Assembly: GCA_003586115.2 (NCBI GenBank)
Contig: QVOM02000053.1
Coordinates: forward strand, 9,175,790-9,239,789
Direction: 5' to 3'
Length of the DNA stretch: 64,000 nucleotides
Source of the DNA: Salvator merianae
Lineage: Eukaryota; Chordata; Lepidosauria; Squamata; Teiidae
Below the pieces are notes generated by a model. It searched no databases, was not told the DNA's origin, and was given only the letters and a program-made list of their open reading frames with translations. The position numbers and the translations under genes are program-made. The first letter of the stretch is position 1. The number at the start of each line of letters is the position of its first letter. Below are positions 36,711-46,777 of this stretch, piece by piece.

Positions 36711-37438
36711 TAGGGGTGTGCACGAAGTTTCGTGCCACTCGGATTTTCGTCGAATTTCGTGATTTGGTTCCCTTCGCATCGAATGCGAAGGGAAACAAAG
36801 ATCACAAAATGCGAATTGCGAAGGTCCCTCAATTTTCGATGCATTTCGGGACCTTCGCAATGTGCCTCTGTCTCATCCCCCTAGGCTGTCAGCGCGCGCG
36901 CTGACAGTCTAGGGGAAATGAGAGACAGCGAGCGGGAGAGGAGGGCGATCAGCGGAAGGACGGGGTTCCCTTCCTTTGCCTTATTCTCCCTCCTCTGCCG
37001 TCGCCGCCTGACTCAGCCGGCGGGAGAGGAGGGCGATCAGTGAAAGGAGGGGGTTCCCTTCCTTTCCCTTATTCTCCCTCCTCTGCCGTCGCCGCCTGAC
37101 TCAGCCGGCGGGAGAGGAGGGCGATCAGTGAAAGGAAGGGGTTTCCCTCCTCTCCCGCTCGCTGTCTCTCATTCCCCCTAGTCTGTCAGTCCCACGCGCA
37201 CACTGACAGACTGGGGGGGGGGGAAATGAGAGAGAGGCGAGCGCCATCGGAAACAGAGAAATCAAGGCGAAGGATCTTTTCTTCGCCTTGATTCCTCTGC
37301 TTCAGGTCGAGGCGAAAATCTTTGCCGCGAACACGAAGGGCTTTATTTTCGCACATATTTTTTTGTGCGAAAACGAAGCCCCGTAGCTTCGCAGGAATGC
37401 GAAGTGAAAGGGGAAAAGTGCCTTCGTGCACACCCCTA
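36711..37438. mobile_element. Complete hAT-type non-autonomous transposon, 728 bp
   Basis: Boundaries are read directly. TAGGGGTGTGCACGAAG at the left and CTTCGTGCACACCCCTA at the right are perfect 17-bp inverted repeats. TTAGAAAG is duplicated exactly on both sides (36703-36710 and 37439-37446). An 8-bp duplication with short inverted repeats is the hallmark of the hAT superfamily. The interior encodes no transposase. It contains a perfect 22-bp palindrome at 36886-36907, an 88-bp tandem repeat starting at 36932, 37020 and 37108 (two full copies and a partial third), and an inverted counterpart of its left GC-rich segment. The sequence is strikingly GC- and CpG-rich against AT-rich, CpG-poor surroundings, and many CpGs survive, which suggests a fairly young insertion. 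It would be mobilised by an autonomous element elsewhere. Confidence 0.92.
36932..37165. repeat. 88-bp tandem repeat inside the hAT-type element
   Basis: GCGGGAGAGGAGGGCGATCA begins at 36932, 37020 and 37108, an exact 88-bp period. Units one and two differ by few bases, and the third breaks off into the inverted GC-rich arm. Confidence 0.9.
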
Positions 37439-37630
37439 TTAGAAAGGGCAGCCCACTCTTTGAAGAGATCAACATGAAGTCTGGAGATCTGGAAGGACCT
37501 TGAAATTGCCCATAAAATTGTATGTGGACAGCAGTCTGAGCCTCCTCATAAGAATCATTCCCACTATAGTATATTATTCACTAATTATTAATTTTAGTTT
37601 TGCGCCTATACTTATTACTCAAAAATTGTA

Positions 37631-37709
37631 CCCTAACCCTAACCCAAATCCTAATCCTAACCCCAATCCTGTCCCTAACTCCAGCTCTAACCCTAACCCT
37701 AGCCCTAAT
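37631..37709 (+). repeat. Degenerate interstitial telomeric repeat (CCCTAA)n
   Basis: About thirteen units of the vertebrate telomere hexamer on the C-rich strand. Several are exact (two at the left, three near the right end) and the rest are one-base variants such as CCTAAT and CCCTAG. The length and decay suggest an old short interstitial telomeric tract rather than a chromosome end, because ordinary sequence continues on both sides. Confidence 0.85.
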
Positions 37710-38799
37710 ACAAATGTGCGTTTTCTGCTTTTGGTTTCCTGGTTGCCCTTTTAGTACATTCTGCCTGCTTTTATTCAACATGCCCTAAAACCACTAAAGG
37801 TTTTATGAAGAAATTCACACTTCAGATTAGAGATGGATCAGAAGTTAGAAGGACATACAAGGTTTCCCTGAACAGGGTTAGAAATCTGGACTCCTAAATT
37901 TCCTGAGCATAATCCATTATAAGCAATAGTGTATGGACATTGCCGTGCCTCACTGCAGATTAAAATTCCCCAATATGTCCATTAAAAAGGTGGGGTCAGC
38001 TATGCTGACAGTCTCTCACACACTAGTTCATTTCTCTTTTTGGATCCTCTAAACCAAGGCATGCTATTCCACCAATTTCTACTAGTCTCCTGAGAGTCAG
38101 GAAAGGAGAGAGCTTATAATGGAATAAACCCAAAACCCAGCACATAGAAAACAACTGGTAAAAATACACGTTTGCTTTTGAAAACACACACAACTAATTC
38201 TTGTCTCATGACAACCAGCCTCTTTAACCTACTTAAATTTCATTCATCACTTCCCTCATAAAACTCATAATGTGCCTTTTCAGAGTGGGAAAAAATAGTT
38301 TCTTTAGGTGTCACATTAGGTGTGATACTCATGATAGGTGATGGAAAACTCGCTACAGAAACCAACTGTATCGTTCCGAAAACAAAGCAACCCTGGATTC
38401 TTTTTGGCATTCTCACAAGGAATGAATTTTAAACCTGGTAGCAATCCTTCTTCTTTCTCCATAATAGATGTACTTTGGTACGTCATGAAGACTACTGTGT
38501 ATTGCTCTTTGTGTTGCAGACGCCTTTTCACCTGCAACTTGGTGGACAAGTCAAGAATTTTTTTTCCTCATAGGTCTTATGAACAGGTAAGGAGAGAAGA
38601 GGGTTGCCTTTATGTTTCCTGTTCATAGTCAGTACATATTCATCTTATGATCAGAGTACCCTTTTTCATAGATAGGAGTCCCTTCATACTCACAGTAGTT
38701 AGATTCCATCAAACTTCTACAAGTGTATAGACTCTTCCTATTCACAAATTTGTGGGAGGAGAAGACCGTGGCCTTGTGCAGTTCCTGAACAAAGAAAGC
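37710..38799. other. No gene; one candidate splice pair
   Basis: The sequence is plain. At 38520-38586 an acceptor-like TTGCTCTTTGTGTTGCAG and a donor CAG|GTAAGG enclose 67 bases open in one frame. No homology is recognised. Confidence 0.4.
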
Positions 38800-39160
38800 A
38801 ACAAGCTGGAATGGGTCACTAAGGGGGCAGCTCCAGCTCTTACTCTTTCTTCTGGTTTCCTGACTGGTTTTGCAGTGAACTCATTTCAGTATCACCTTAT
38901 GAAGCACCACTGTAAAGGGTCCCCTGTAGTATAACGGGCCATGGGAATGTACTGGGCCAGTTGTAGATTTCTTTGAAGAAGTCTACACCTAGACTGGGCC
39001 AGGGCACTATTTTTGGCATCCTAGCCCAGCCCACACTTGCTTAATCACTGGAGTGGGGTTGGGGATTGATCTAGTCTGCACTAGTATGTGGACTGCTGCT
39101 CCCTATTTTGGAATATGTTCAGGAATAAGGGCCAGTGTGGAAAGGACCTGACTCTTTCAT
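38800..39160 (+). mobile_element. Foldback repeat family 1, copy D (diverged)
   Basis: The right part aligns with copy G: CTAGTATGTGGACTGCTGCT, CCCTATTTTGGAATATGTTC and GGAATAAGGGCCAGTGTGG match CTAGTGTGAGGACTGCTGTC, CCGTATTCCAGCATTTGTTC and CAGTATAAGGGCAGTGCAG at 55350-55420. The central hairpin is lost. An AGTGTGGAAAGGACC end resembles the inverted GGCCTTTTCACAC-like terminus of family 2. Confidence 0.5.
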
Positions 39161-39269
39161 ATTAAGATCAAAGCACAACTCATCTTTCTATATATCTGTA
39201 TCTATATCTACATCTATGTCTATGTCTATGCATGTCTGCAAGTGAATGTGGCTGCATCCCCATTATGGA

Positions 39270-39565
39270 GTAAGGGCACCTTAATCAGGTCCTCAGGGCA
39301 GCTGGTCTCTACTAGGAGTAGTGGAAACCAGTGGTGGCTTCCGGCTTTAAGCCCGGATGTTCATGCCCTGCTCAAAGCATGTAATGGCTGTTTGCAGGGC
39401 CTCTGGGCCTCCGTACTGCTGCAGCAGGTCGCCAGGTGACCTGCTGTGACAGTACAGAGGCCCGGAGGCCCTGTGAACAGTCATAGCATGCTTTGCATGG
39501 GGCATGAACACCCGGGCTTAAAGCCAGTGGCTGCTGCTGATAGAAACTGTCCTTACTTAAGGTCA
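39270..39565. mobile_element. Long-hairpin foldback element
   Basis: A nearly symmetrical inverted repeat. Arms at 39343-39430 and 39438-39525 are 88 bp each, align without gaps at 73 of 88 positions (about 83%), and are separated by only 7 bases. Weaker symmetry continues outward to ACCTTAATCAGG (39278-39289) and CCTTACTTAAGGT (39551-39563). A transcript would fold into a very long stem. It encodes nothing recognisable. It is probably a MITE-like palindrome; origin as a small-RNA precursor is possible but unsupported. Confidence 0.8.
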
Positions 39566-41013
39566 CTTTGCTGCATAATGAAAATACAGCCTATTTCTGT
39601 TTTCAGAATGCTTCATTTACCTAAAGTTCCTTATGATTAAATAAATACTATAAAGCAGAGGAAGGACATTATTCACTGCACAAAGCAAATTAGTTCATAA
39701 TTTGTCACAATAAACATTAAGCAGAGAAGCAGCAGAAGAAAAAAACATAAAATATAAGAAGCGGTCAGCCCCCTTCTTATTTTCAGCTAGCCTGACAGAG
39801 TCCAACCAAACGTTGCTGGAGGAGTCTTTAGGGATTGACGAAAAGAAAACAAAGAGAACAAAGTAACTCTTGGGAACTTCTCAGCCTTTGGAAAACCCTT
39901 GGGGAAAGGGCTTCCACCAAGTGATCTTTCAGTGACGATAAGAGTTATATCTGCTTATCTTCCATTAGTGCTTCAGTCTCAGAAGGTCCCAAGTTACTGA
40001 ACTTTCTCTGGGTCATTAAGTCTAGAAGAGATAAGCAAGAATCTTGAAGCAATCATTCCACTCATCTAATTGCAATAGAATATTAAAAAAAACACAAATA
40101 AATGAGTGTTTTACTTCCCTTGTAAAGCATAATAATACACATTTTATTATAAAGCAGAAACTGAGATCCACTTGAATGAAGGTATCTTAGAACTCTTTAA
40201 ACTGTGGCTTCACAACTGCAATGGGAAGTGCCTGGTGGTGGGCACCTCAAAATGTGTCCTCCTCCCACATCACCAGTTGTTTCCTGGTATGCACATCTAG
40301 CAACAGAGATGCTTGGTGAAGCAGCAGTGGAGGCATTTGGGTGTGAGACCATTATTTCACCCTCTTGTGCCCAGGTACCTTGGGTGGGCATTGAGCTCTC
40401 CTGTAGGTGTGTTATGGCACCAAACAGAGAGGTACAATGTCAAGGATCTTCTCCCCTAGTTGCTCACATAGGTATGTAGATATGCCACCTAATATTCATT
40501 TATTAAATTCCAAAACAAAGTACCCAGCCTGCTTATTGTTTGGCAAAAAATAATATTTCAATAGCTTAAGTTTCCACTGGAAACTCTGACTGGCTTCCCC
40601 CCCCCAATCATTATTTCTCTCCCCTGTCCCCAGTTTGGTAGAGGTGAATAGATAATGCCAAGTATTAAGAAGTGAAGTAAAGCACATTGAAGAATCAATA
40701 ATTTAGTTCTTCCTTTTCTCAAAGATCCTCAAAAATTGTTAACAAATTATCTGCTTTCATAACAACACATTTTCTTGTACAAACTGGCAAGGTAACATGA
40801 CATAACCTCTGGCCTGTTAGGAGAACATGTTTCCTTTCAGATGGATCACTTCAGATACACAGATCTAAACTGAAATATTTAACAGTTTGCCTATAAATGA
40901 AAAGTTCATGAGGAGCTGGCAATTTGGAATGAATATGAATAATTGGCCAAACCCAATTATTTCCTGTTCACCTAACTTGTTGGATACACAGAAGAAGAAA
41001 AAGGGAGAGTTGA
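39566..41013. other. No gene or recognisable repeat
   Basis: AT-rich sequence with no coding evidence. Confidence 0.5.
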
Positions 41014-41021
41014 AAACCAAC

Positions 41022-41347
41022 AGAGATGTCTGTAATGGAAATGGTATGTTTGGTTCATTGTCAAATCAAATGCCCATTTGTTCAGTTCAATGGCGAACCA
41101 GTTAATCAAACAAGCAGTTTGAGTTCAATTCCAAACTTGTTTGAAAAGATATATATTCCATTGAAAAAGCCTTTTCAAGGTCAAAACAAAACTGACACAA
41201 ACTGTTCAATCAAATCATCTGTGTTTGAGAGCAGGAGACTGGATTGGTTTGACTGAATTTCTGGATATGCAAACTACAGTATGTTCAGGTCAATGCAAAA
41301 AATTTTGATCAAATTTTCTAATGTGAACCAAACTTTGCACATCTCTA
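41022..41347. mobile_element. hAT-like non-autonomous element, 326 bp
   Basis: Left end CAGAGATGT and right end TGCACATCTCTA are inverted copies over nine bases with one change. AAAACCAA (41014-41021) and AAAACAAA (41348-41355) are a near-perfect 8-bp target duplication (7 of 8). The interior is full of GTTCAAT/AATCAAAC-type words in both directions, like the element at 15950-16271. No transposase. Confidence 0.72.
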
Positions 41348-41597
41348 AAAACAAAGCTTCATGAGCCTTTGTGAGCCAAATTACTTTATGCTTCATACAA
41401 CACAGTAGCTATTTGCATGTGTTCTTCATGAGTGGTCTACAGCTCATATATTACAGCCTGAATTTGTGTTTTAAGTTCAAAATCATTGCAACACAAAGAT
41501 ATTTGCCAACACATTTTTAAAATTAATAATATTAATGGTGGCAGAATCTAATCAGTCTATCAAATACCTTGATACCTTGATGTATGTCAAGCACCCT

Positions 41598-41662
41598 TTG
41601 CATGTTTTATTCTGGAATATCCAGATATAGTGGAATAAGTAAGGAATGTCTGGATGCAGCCC
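41598..41662. mobile_element. Half copy of the GGGCTGCATCC MITE
   Basis: TGTTTTATTCTGGAATATCC, AGATATAGTGGAATAAGTAA and GGATGCAGCCC match the right half of the complete element at 48700-48843 at most positions. Confidence 0.7.
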
Positions 41663-41859
41663 AACTCAAGCATCAGCAGACTGTGCATAAGCCAAAAAGG
41701 GAGGCTGCAGGTTAGCAAGTGTCAAGGTCACTGTTCTTACTAAAGAAACAACCATGAGTACATCTGTAAAATGGCTCCTATAGATGAAGTGGTAGGAGAA
41801 TCCTGAGACAACTGCAGGCAAGGAACATAAATACTGAGTGAGCAGTGGAGGTACCTTGG

Positions 41860-42180
41860 CATAACAAATCTCTCCATGGAATGTACTTGGGCATTTCCCT
41901 GCTCAGTCCTTCCTCTAGATCATTTATGAATATGCTAATAAGCACCAATCCCAGAGCAGACCCTCAGAGAACCCACGTGTTACATTGCTTCACTGTGAGA
42001 AATGTTCATTTACTTCTCCCCTCTGCTGTTTTTCTTAGCCAGTTGGCTATTCATAAGAAGGCCTCTCCATTTGTTCTAGGGCTGAGAAGTCTTTGATCAC
42101 CAAAAGCTCACCAAAAGCTTTTTGAAACTTCAGGTGGATAACGTCCACCAGATAATCCTTATTCACATGTGTATTAGCAC
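41860..42180 (-). pseudogene. CR1-type LINE reverse-transcriptase remnant
   Basis: Reading the minus strand, NKDYLVDVIHLKFQKAFG at about 42125-42165 corresponds to reverse-transcriptase motif A of CR1 elements (usual form VDVVYLDFQKAFD). The first catalytic aspartate is replaced by lysine. Further on, at about 41910-41985, VL then a stop, then GSALGLVLISIFINDLEEGL corresponds to the VPQGSVLGP...IFINDL region, with an in-frame stop. The enzyme would have copied LINE RNA into DNA; this copy is dead and short. No flanking CR1 3' end is attached, so it is an internal fragment. Confidence 0.88.
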
Positions 42181-42599
42181 AATCCAAATGGACAGACAGG
42201 CAGACAAACAAACAAAACATTCTTCAAAAGTCATGGCTCCGACTTGAAGTAGATACAGAACATTGAAACATGAAGGTTTCTTAAGAGGAAAAAATAAATT
42301 GTAAGTTCCCTGAAGGGAGCAAATAATGGCTCAAAAGAAGAGCATAATTATATAACAATCATTTGGAAGAAGAAGAAAAAAGGCAAAACGTATATATGAC
42401 TTCCTCATTTAATGTTCTCCTCTGATGCTCGTACTTAACAGTAAATGGAATAGATTGGCAAGGAAGAGCTTGAGGTTGCCTAACCTGGGACAGAAACAAC
42501 TTTGCTTTGTATGGGCTATAAGTCTGACTACTTGCTTTGATTGTAAGCCAACTTGGAGGAAGGGCTGATGCTAACTAAATCTCATTTCTCTCTCTCATC

Positions 42600-42860
42600 T
42601 CTAAGTGATGCTTTCCTCCTTTCAGCTTACCCAGAATGCTTGCTTAGTAACTGACAGCTGGCTATGTCACAAAATCCTGCTGGACAAGTGTCAGGTCTGC
42701 TGAAGGGATCTTAAAAAGAACTTGATCGTCTGTCAGCTCTCCTCAAAATACACTCACACGGAAAATGTGATAGATCTGTCAAAGTGAGGACGTCAGCATT
42801 TGGCAGAACAGGCCGTTTTCATAAACAAAACTGTCCAATTACATTAAGGGGCATGAACTT
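42600..42860. other. Repeat-free block, possible conserved non-coding element
   Basis: No repeat signature. Contains TGACAGCTGGCTATGTCAC, TGACGTC-like GAGGACGTCAGC and ATTACATTAAGG words. Conservation is untested. Confidence 0.22.
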
Positions 42861-43066
42861 CAGGTGTGTATGCCAGGGACAGGAAGATGTGAAACCATGC
42901 GCGTCAGGGAGATTGCCTCCCTCAAGCCATGTGTTTTGATGCAGCCTGCATCTCAATGTGCCTCCTTGATGCTTTGTTGACTAGGAATTAACTTAGAATG
43001 ATCAGAATCAGGAATCATCACTTTGGACTTGGACTGTAAAGTTCCAATTTTCAATCAGTTATCAAC

Positions 43067-43130
43067 TGGTTTATATATAAACTGGCTTCCCAAGTAATGC
43101 TCAAGGTGGTTCATGGTGGGGAAAATTAAA
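43067..43130 (-). mobile_element. L2/CR1-like LINE 3' tail
   Basis: Minus-strand ACCATGAACCACCTTGAGCA followed by AGCCAGTTTATATATAAACC matches the tail at 4533-4610 (GAACCACCTTGAGCA). The element body is lost. Confidence 0.4.
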
Positions 43131-44364
43131 GGGAAAAGGAGAAGGGAACAGCAGAAAATGAGATGGTTAGATAGTGTTAAGGAGGAAACAAATATGAGCT
43201 TGAGCAGATTCTGGGAGATAATGGAGGAAAGACGTGTCCGGTATGCTGTGGTCCATGGGGGCATAAAAAGCTGGGCATGACTGAAATAGAAGTCAACTGT
43301 TTCCTGCAGAACCTCCAGCATCAGGCTGCAAGACCTGGGCTAAGAGTATTTTGGTTCACCTTTGGTCCAGGAACCTTCCTTTATGCAGAAGTATCTACCT
43401 GCAAAATGGGGAAGAAAACATAGGCAGAGCTAAGAAACAGCCCTCAGCTGGAACCAAGGAAGGTAGAGGGTATGAAGAATTCATCTGAGGAGAACAGAAT
43501 AGTTTAAAGTGATGGTAGGATGATTTTAATGAAAGAAAAGAAACCAGTAATCCCAACAACCTCTGACACACAAAGTTTCTTTCATGTTCAGTTTTTAAAA
43601 AATGCTTTTAAAGACTGCTGGTGTGAGTTTTGATTAAATAGCATCATTGGTTAGGAAACAAATTATGTCTGACAGAATAGCAGCCACAGCTTTTGCTGAA
43701 AATACGTTATTGTCAAGTTGATGTCTTCCTCTGTGCCTTCGGAAATGCAAACATTTGGCGAGAGTGAGATTTCAAGTTAAAACGGCTTGTTTCAGACACG
43801 CTGCATAACGTGGGTGGGTAACTGTTACACTGAAGTTCAAGGAAGCCATCACACTTCTCTTCTGAGGATAGAAACTGTCTTGTGATGCTGTCTATGCCAA
43901 AATGCTCATTTTGGTAGTTTGCCTCATAGAATATCAAAAGTTCTTCTCTGTTTAATGATAACAGCAAACGAGGCTGTCTTTTATCAGATCAGACCATTGG
44001 ACAAGTCACTGGTTATTTTTATTCTTCCTCTTATTATTATCAGGATCAACATTGTCTCTGAACTGTATGTCCATAACCAGCAACATAAGCAGTGAGCTTT
44101 ATCATCACGTACCACCTAATCTCTTTTCATCCTCCAGGGATTCAAAAAACTCATCCTAAGAGCTTCCTTATGCGAAGCCCTGACACTAGCAAAAGGTGAG
44201 ATCAGAATGGTTTTTTTTCAGCTGCTCCTTTACAAAAGGTTGCCCCATCTGTAGATGCACAAAAAAGTGTGCCAAACAAGTTAACTGCAGAGTGCTCAAA
44301 AAGCTTCCTCTTTTGTTCATACTTTTCCTTCACCTTTGACACCTTCCTTGATGATGAATGCTTC
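43131..44364. other. No gene or recognisable repeat
   Basis: No coding evidence and no repeat signature seen. Confidence 0.45.
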
Positions 44365-44460
44365 TCACTGATTGGCCAGTCATATGCCTGGCCCTGATTT
44401 CCATATTTCCATGGCCCTGATTGGTCTCTCATAGCAACTATTTCCAGGCTGCGATTGGCT
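44365..44460 (-). promoter_or_regulatory. Cluster of three CCAAT boxes (candidate)
   Basis: On the plus strand ATTGG occurs at 44371, 44420 and 44454, twice as CTGATTGG and once as GCGATTGG; on the minus strand these are CCAATCAG and CCAATCGC. Three NF-Y-type CCAAT boxes on one strand spaced 49 and 34 bp resemble the layout of some vertebrate promoters. No TATA box, CpG island or transcript start supports it, and a retroelement LTR or chance are alternatives. Confidence 0.25.
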
Positions 44461-45879
44461 ATATGTGTCTCCACAGCTTCCCACTCAATTTGTCCAAATA
44501 AGAGTAGTGTGTGGTGTTATTCCCAGTATGGGGGAAAGGCAACCATTCCCAGGTTTCAGGTTGTAGTAAGATGAATGCAGTGATAAAATATCTGGTGTCT
44601 CCAACTCCAGTTCTCTCAGGGGGCATCCCTTTAAGCATGTCTGATTGCACCCTAAGGGTTTTCTTCTAAGACCATGGATACCAAGAGTATTGCTTCTGTG
44701 ACTTCATGCTGAAATATCCAACAACATTTGAGAGGATACATTTGCATTATGGTCAGCCTTTATCTTCTTTATATTTCACTATTATCTTTTTAGGATCCTT
44801 AAAGAAATGTAGGGTAAACTAAGGACAGCACCCACTGACCTTGGATTTGGAAGCAGCTCCATTGCATTGACTTCTGCATCAAAGACAGTTAATTTTCAGC
44901 CAGCAGAAAAAATGAGGTAATAGGGGAAGGGTAAGCCTGCCTCTGATCTCTCTGAACCGTATGATGATGTGTAGCTACCCTATTTTTTCCAAGTTCAAAC
45001 TTGCAGCCTATCCCTGCTTTCAGTTACAAAGCAGATACTTCCAGACACCTCTTTGTGGCAATAACAGAAGAAGTCAGAAGAAGGAAAGGAAAGAGTAGCT
45101 CTGGAAATCCAAGCACTGCTGCTGTATACGGCACACAGGATCGTGGCTTTAGAGTTTGCCACTCAATTACAACAAAACAGAGGCACAGGTTCTTATTTGA
45201 ACAAGGTATCTGGAAAACATGCAGAAGTCTAGCAGCGTTTCTCACTTTTTCTTCCTATGTTTTGGGTGGTAGAGGTGAGAGGTGGCAGCTTCTTGTGGTT
45301 GTGGCTATTAAACAAGACAAAGTGTGGTTGACAGAGAAGATGAAAGAGAAAAGGATTCGCAGCTGCAAAGACCTCTGGTGGAGATTTTGGGTCCAAGCGC
45401 TGAGTGGCTGTCACAATCACAGTTTGAGGAAAAGAAACACACTTGGAGGCAGACGGTAGGCCAGATATATCCCTCAAGGCTAGAGGAGAGCGATCCTCTA
45501 AGCCTAGCATCTTGTTCACTGCCGCTTAAATCATTTTTAAAGAGCCTATTCCATCACTGCTACTGATACTGTGACCCTGAGGAATTCCAAGCTGCCATTT
45601 CCAATAACTTCCCCCCCTCCACCTCTGTCATTTTCTCCCCCCTTTGAAATCCTTTCCCATCCCTCAGCTTAAAATGTGGACAATAAACCAATGCCTCAAT
45701 TAGGGTTAATGCAGGCTGCCTTCCTAGCTCGCCCATCCCTTCCCAGGCCATACTTTTTGGGGAGTAGGTGGGAAAAGAAAATGAGTGTCCTATTTTATTT
45801 TAATACTGTGAGGCTTGTTTTTCTCTTGAGGCACTTGCGGCCTCACAAATCACTGATGCAGTGCGCTCACTAACTTGTC
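44461..45879. other. No gene recognised
   Basis: A 152-codon open frame at 45001-45459 (+) has no domain I recognise, no Kozak context or splice support, and is shadowed by frames on the other strand. A pyrimidine-rich stretch at 45605-45665 ends in CAG like a splice acceptor but no exon can be defined. Confidence 0.4.
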
Positions 45880-46170
45880 TGTATTATGTTCATTTTCTGG
45901 GTGGCAATAAATATTAGAATAAAATAAACTTAAGGGCTGCTGGCTGGCGCTCTGTTAGCTATCTTTATGGTTTCCACGGCAGCTGAATGACAGCTTAGCC
46001 TAGAAGCAAGCGGCCCCTTTCCACCAAGTAAATTTAGCCTTGGGAAGGATGAACATCATCCAACTCTTGAGCTGAGATGGTTGATGCCAGTCCATAAATC
46101 AGTCAGATTTTAATTATCGGACACATGACGGGGAACAGTGACAGGCTCCAGTCCACTGGAGAGCATTCTT
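45880..46170. other. Repeat-free block, possible conserved non-coding element
   Basis: Contains GGTGGCAATAAATATTAG, GCTGAATGACAGCTTAGCC and GATTTTAATTATCGG. No repeat signature or coding frame. Confidence 0.25.
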
Positions 46171-46336
46171 TCAAAGCTGCTTTAAAAAACAGAACAGCAC
46201 TTGAGGAAAGGGGGGGGGGGGAAAGGCAAGCAAAGAGAGGCTAGAGCCACAGATGAATTGCAGGACATTAATAGCACAATGGAATTCCCTGCCTAATAAT
46301 TTTAACTGCTTCTTGGCTATAGCTGTGCAAAGGGCT

Positions 46337-46360
46337 GGGAAGGAAGGAAGGAAGGAAGGC
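46337..46360 (+). repeat. (GGAA)n microsatellite, short
   Basis: Five GGAA units. Confidence 0.9.
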
Positions 46361-46777
46361 CTAATATAGCATTAATTGTTCTTGAAAAAGTCTTGGAGCA
46401 AGTAGAGAAGAGGAGAAGAGAAGAGCAATGCAATGATTTGGAAGAGGGGAAAAAGATTTAAAAAAAAAACAACAGGTGGAGAAACCTTTCTGTACAGAGA
46501 CCTGCATGGGGTTTTTAATATCATTTCAGACAGTCTCTCTTTTTTCCTTTTTCCTAAGCAGCTGTGCAGTGCCAAAGCCAGCAGTGACAGATTTACAGTG
46601 CAGCAGGAGCTGCTAATTGGTTAGGTGGGACTGCATTTCTGACAGCAGTACCTCCAGCAGAGGCAATGACATAACTTCGGGTGTCACCTCAGAAGGGACA
46701 ATGTGGCCCAGATGGGAAATATTCAGTAGTTCAAAAGCCACAAGGCCGCAAGCAGGGCTGCTGCTGGAGATGAGGCT

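Noticed and set aside
36932..37165. CRISPR-like or satellite array
   Set aside because: The 88-bp units are directly adjacent without spacers and lie inside the transposon, in a vertebrate context.
36840..37330. CpG island-like promoter
   Set aside because: The GC-rich segment is confined within the exact boundaries of the hAT-type element, so its composition is explained by the transposon.
45001..45459. Open frame of 152 codons
   Set aside because: No recognisable domain, no splice or promoter support, and shadow frames on the other strand. A length reachable by chance in 64 kb.
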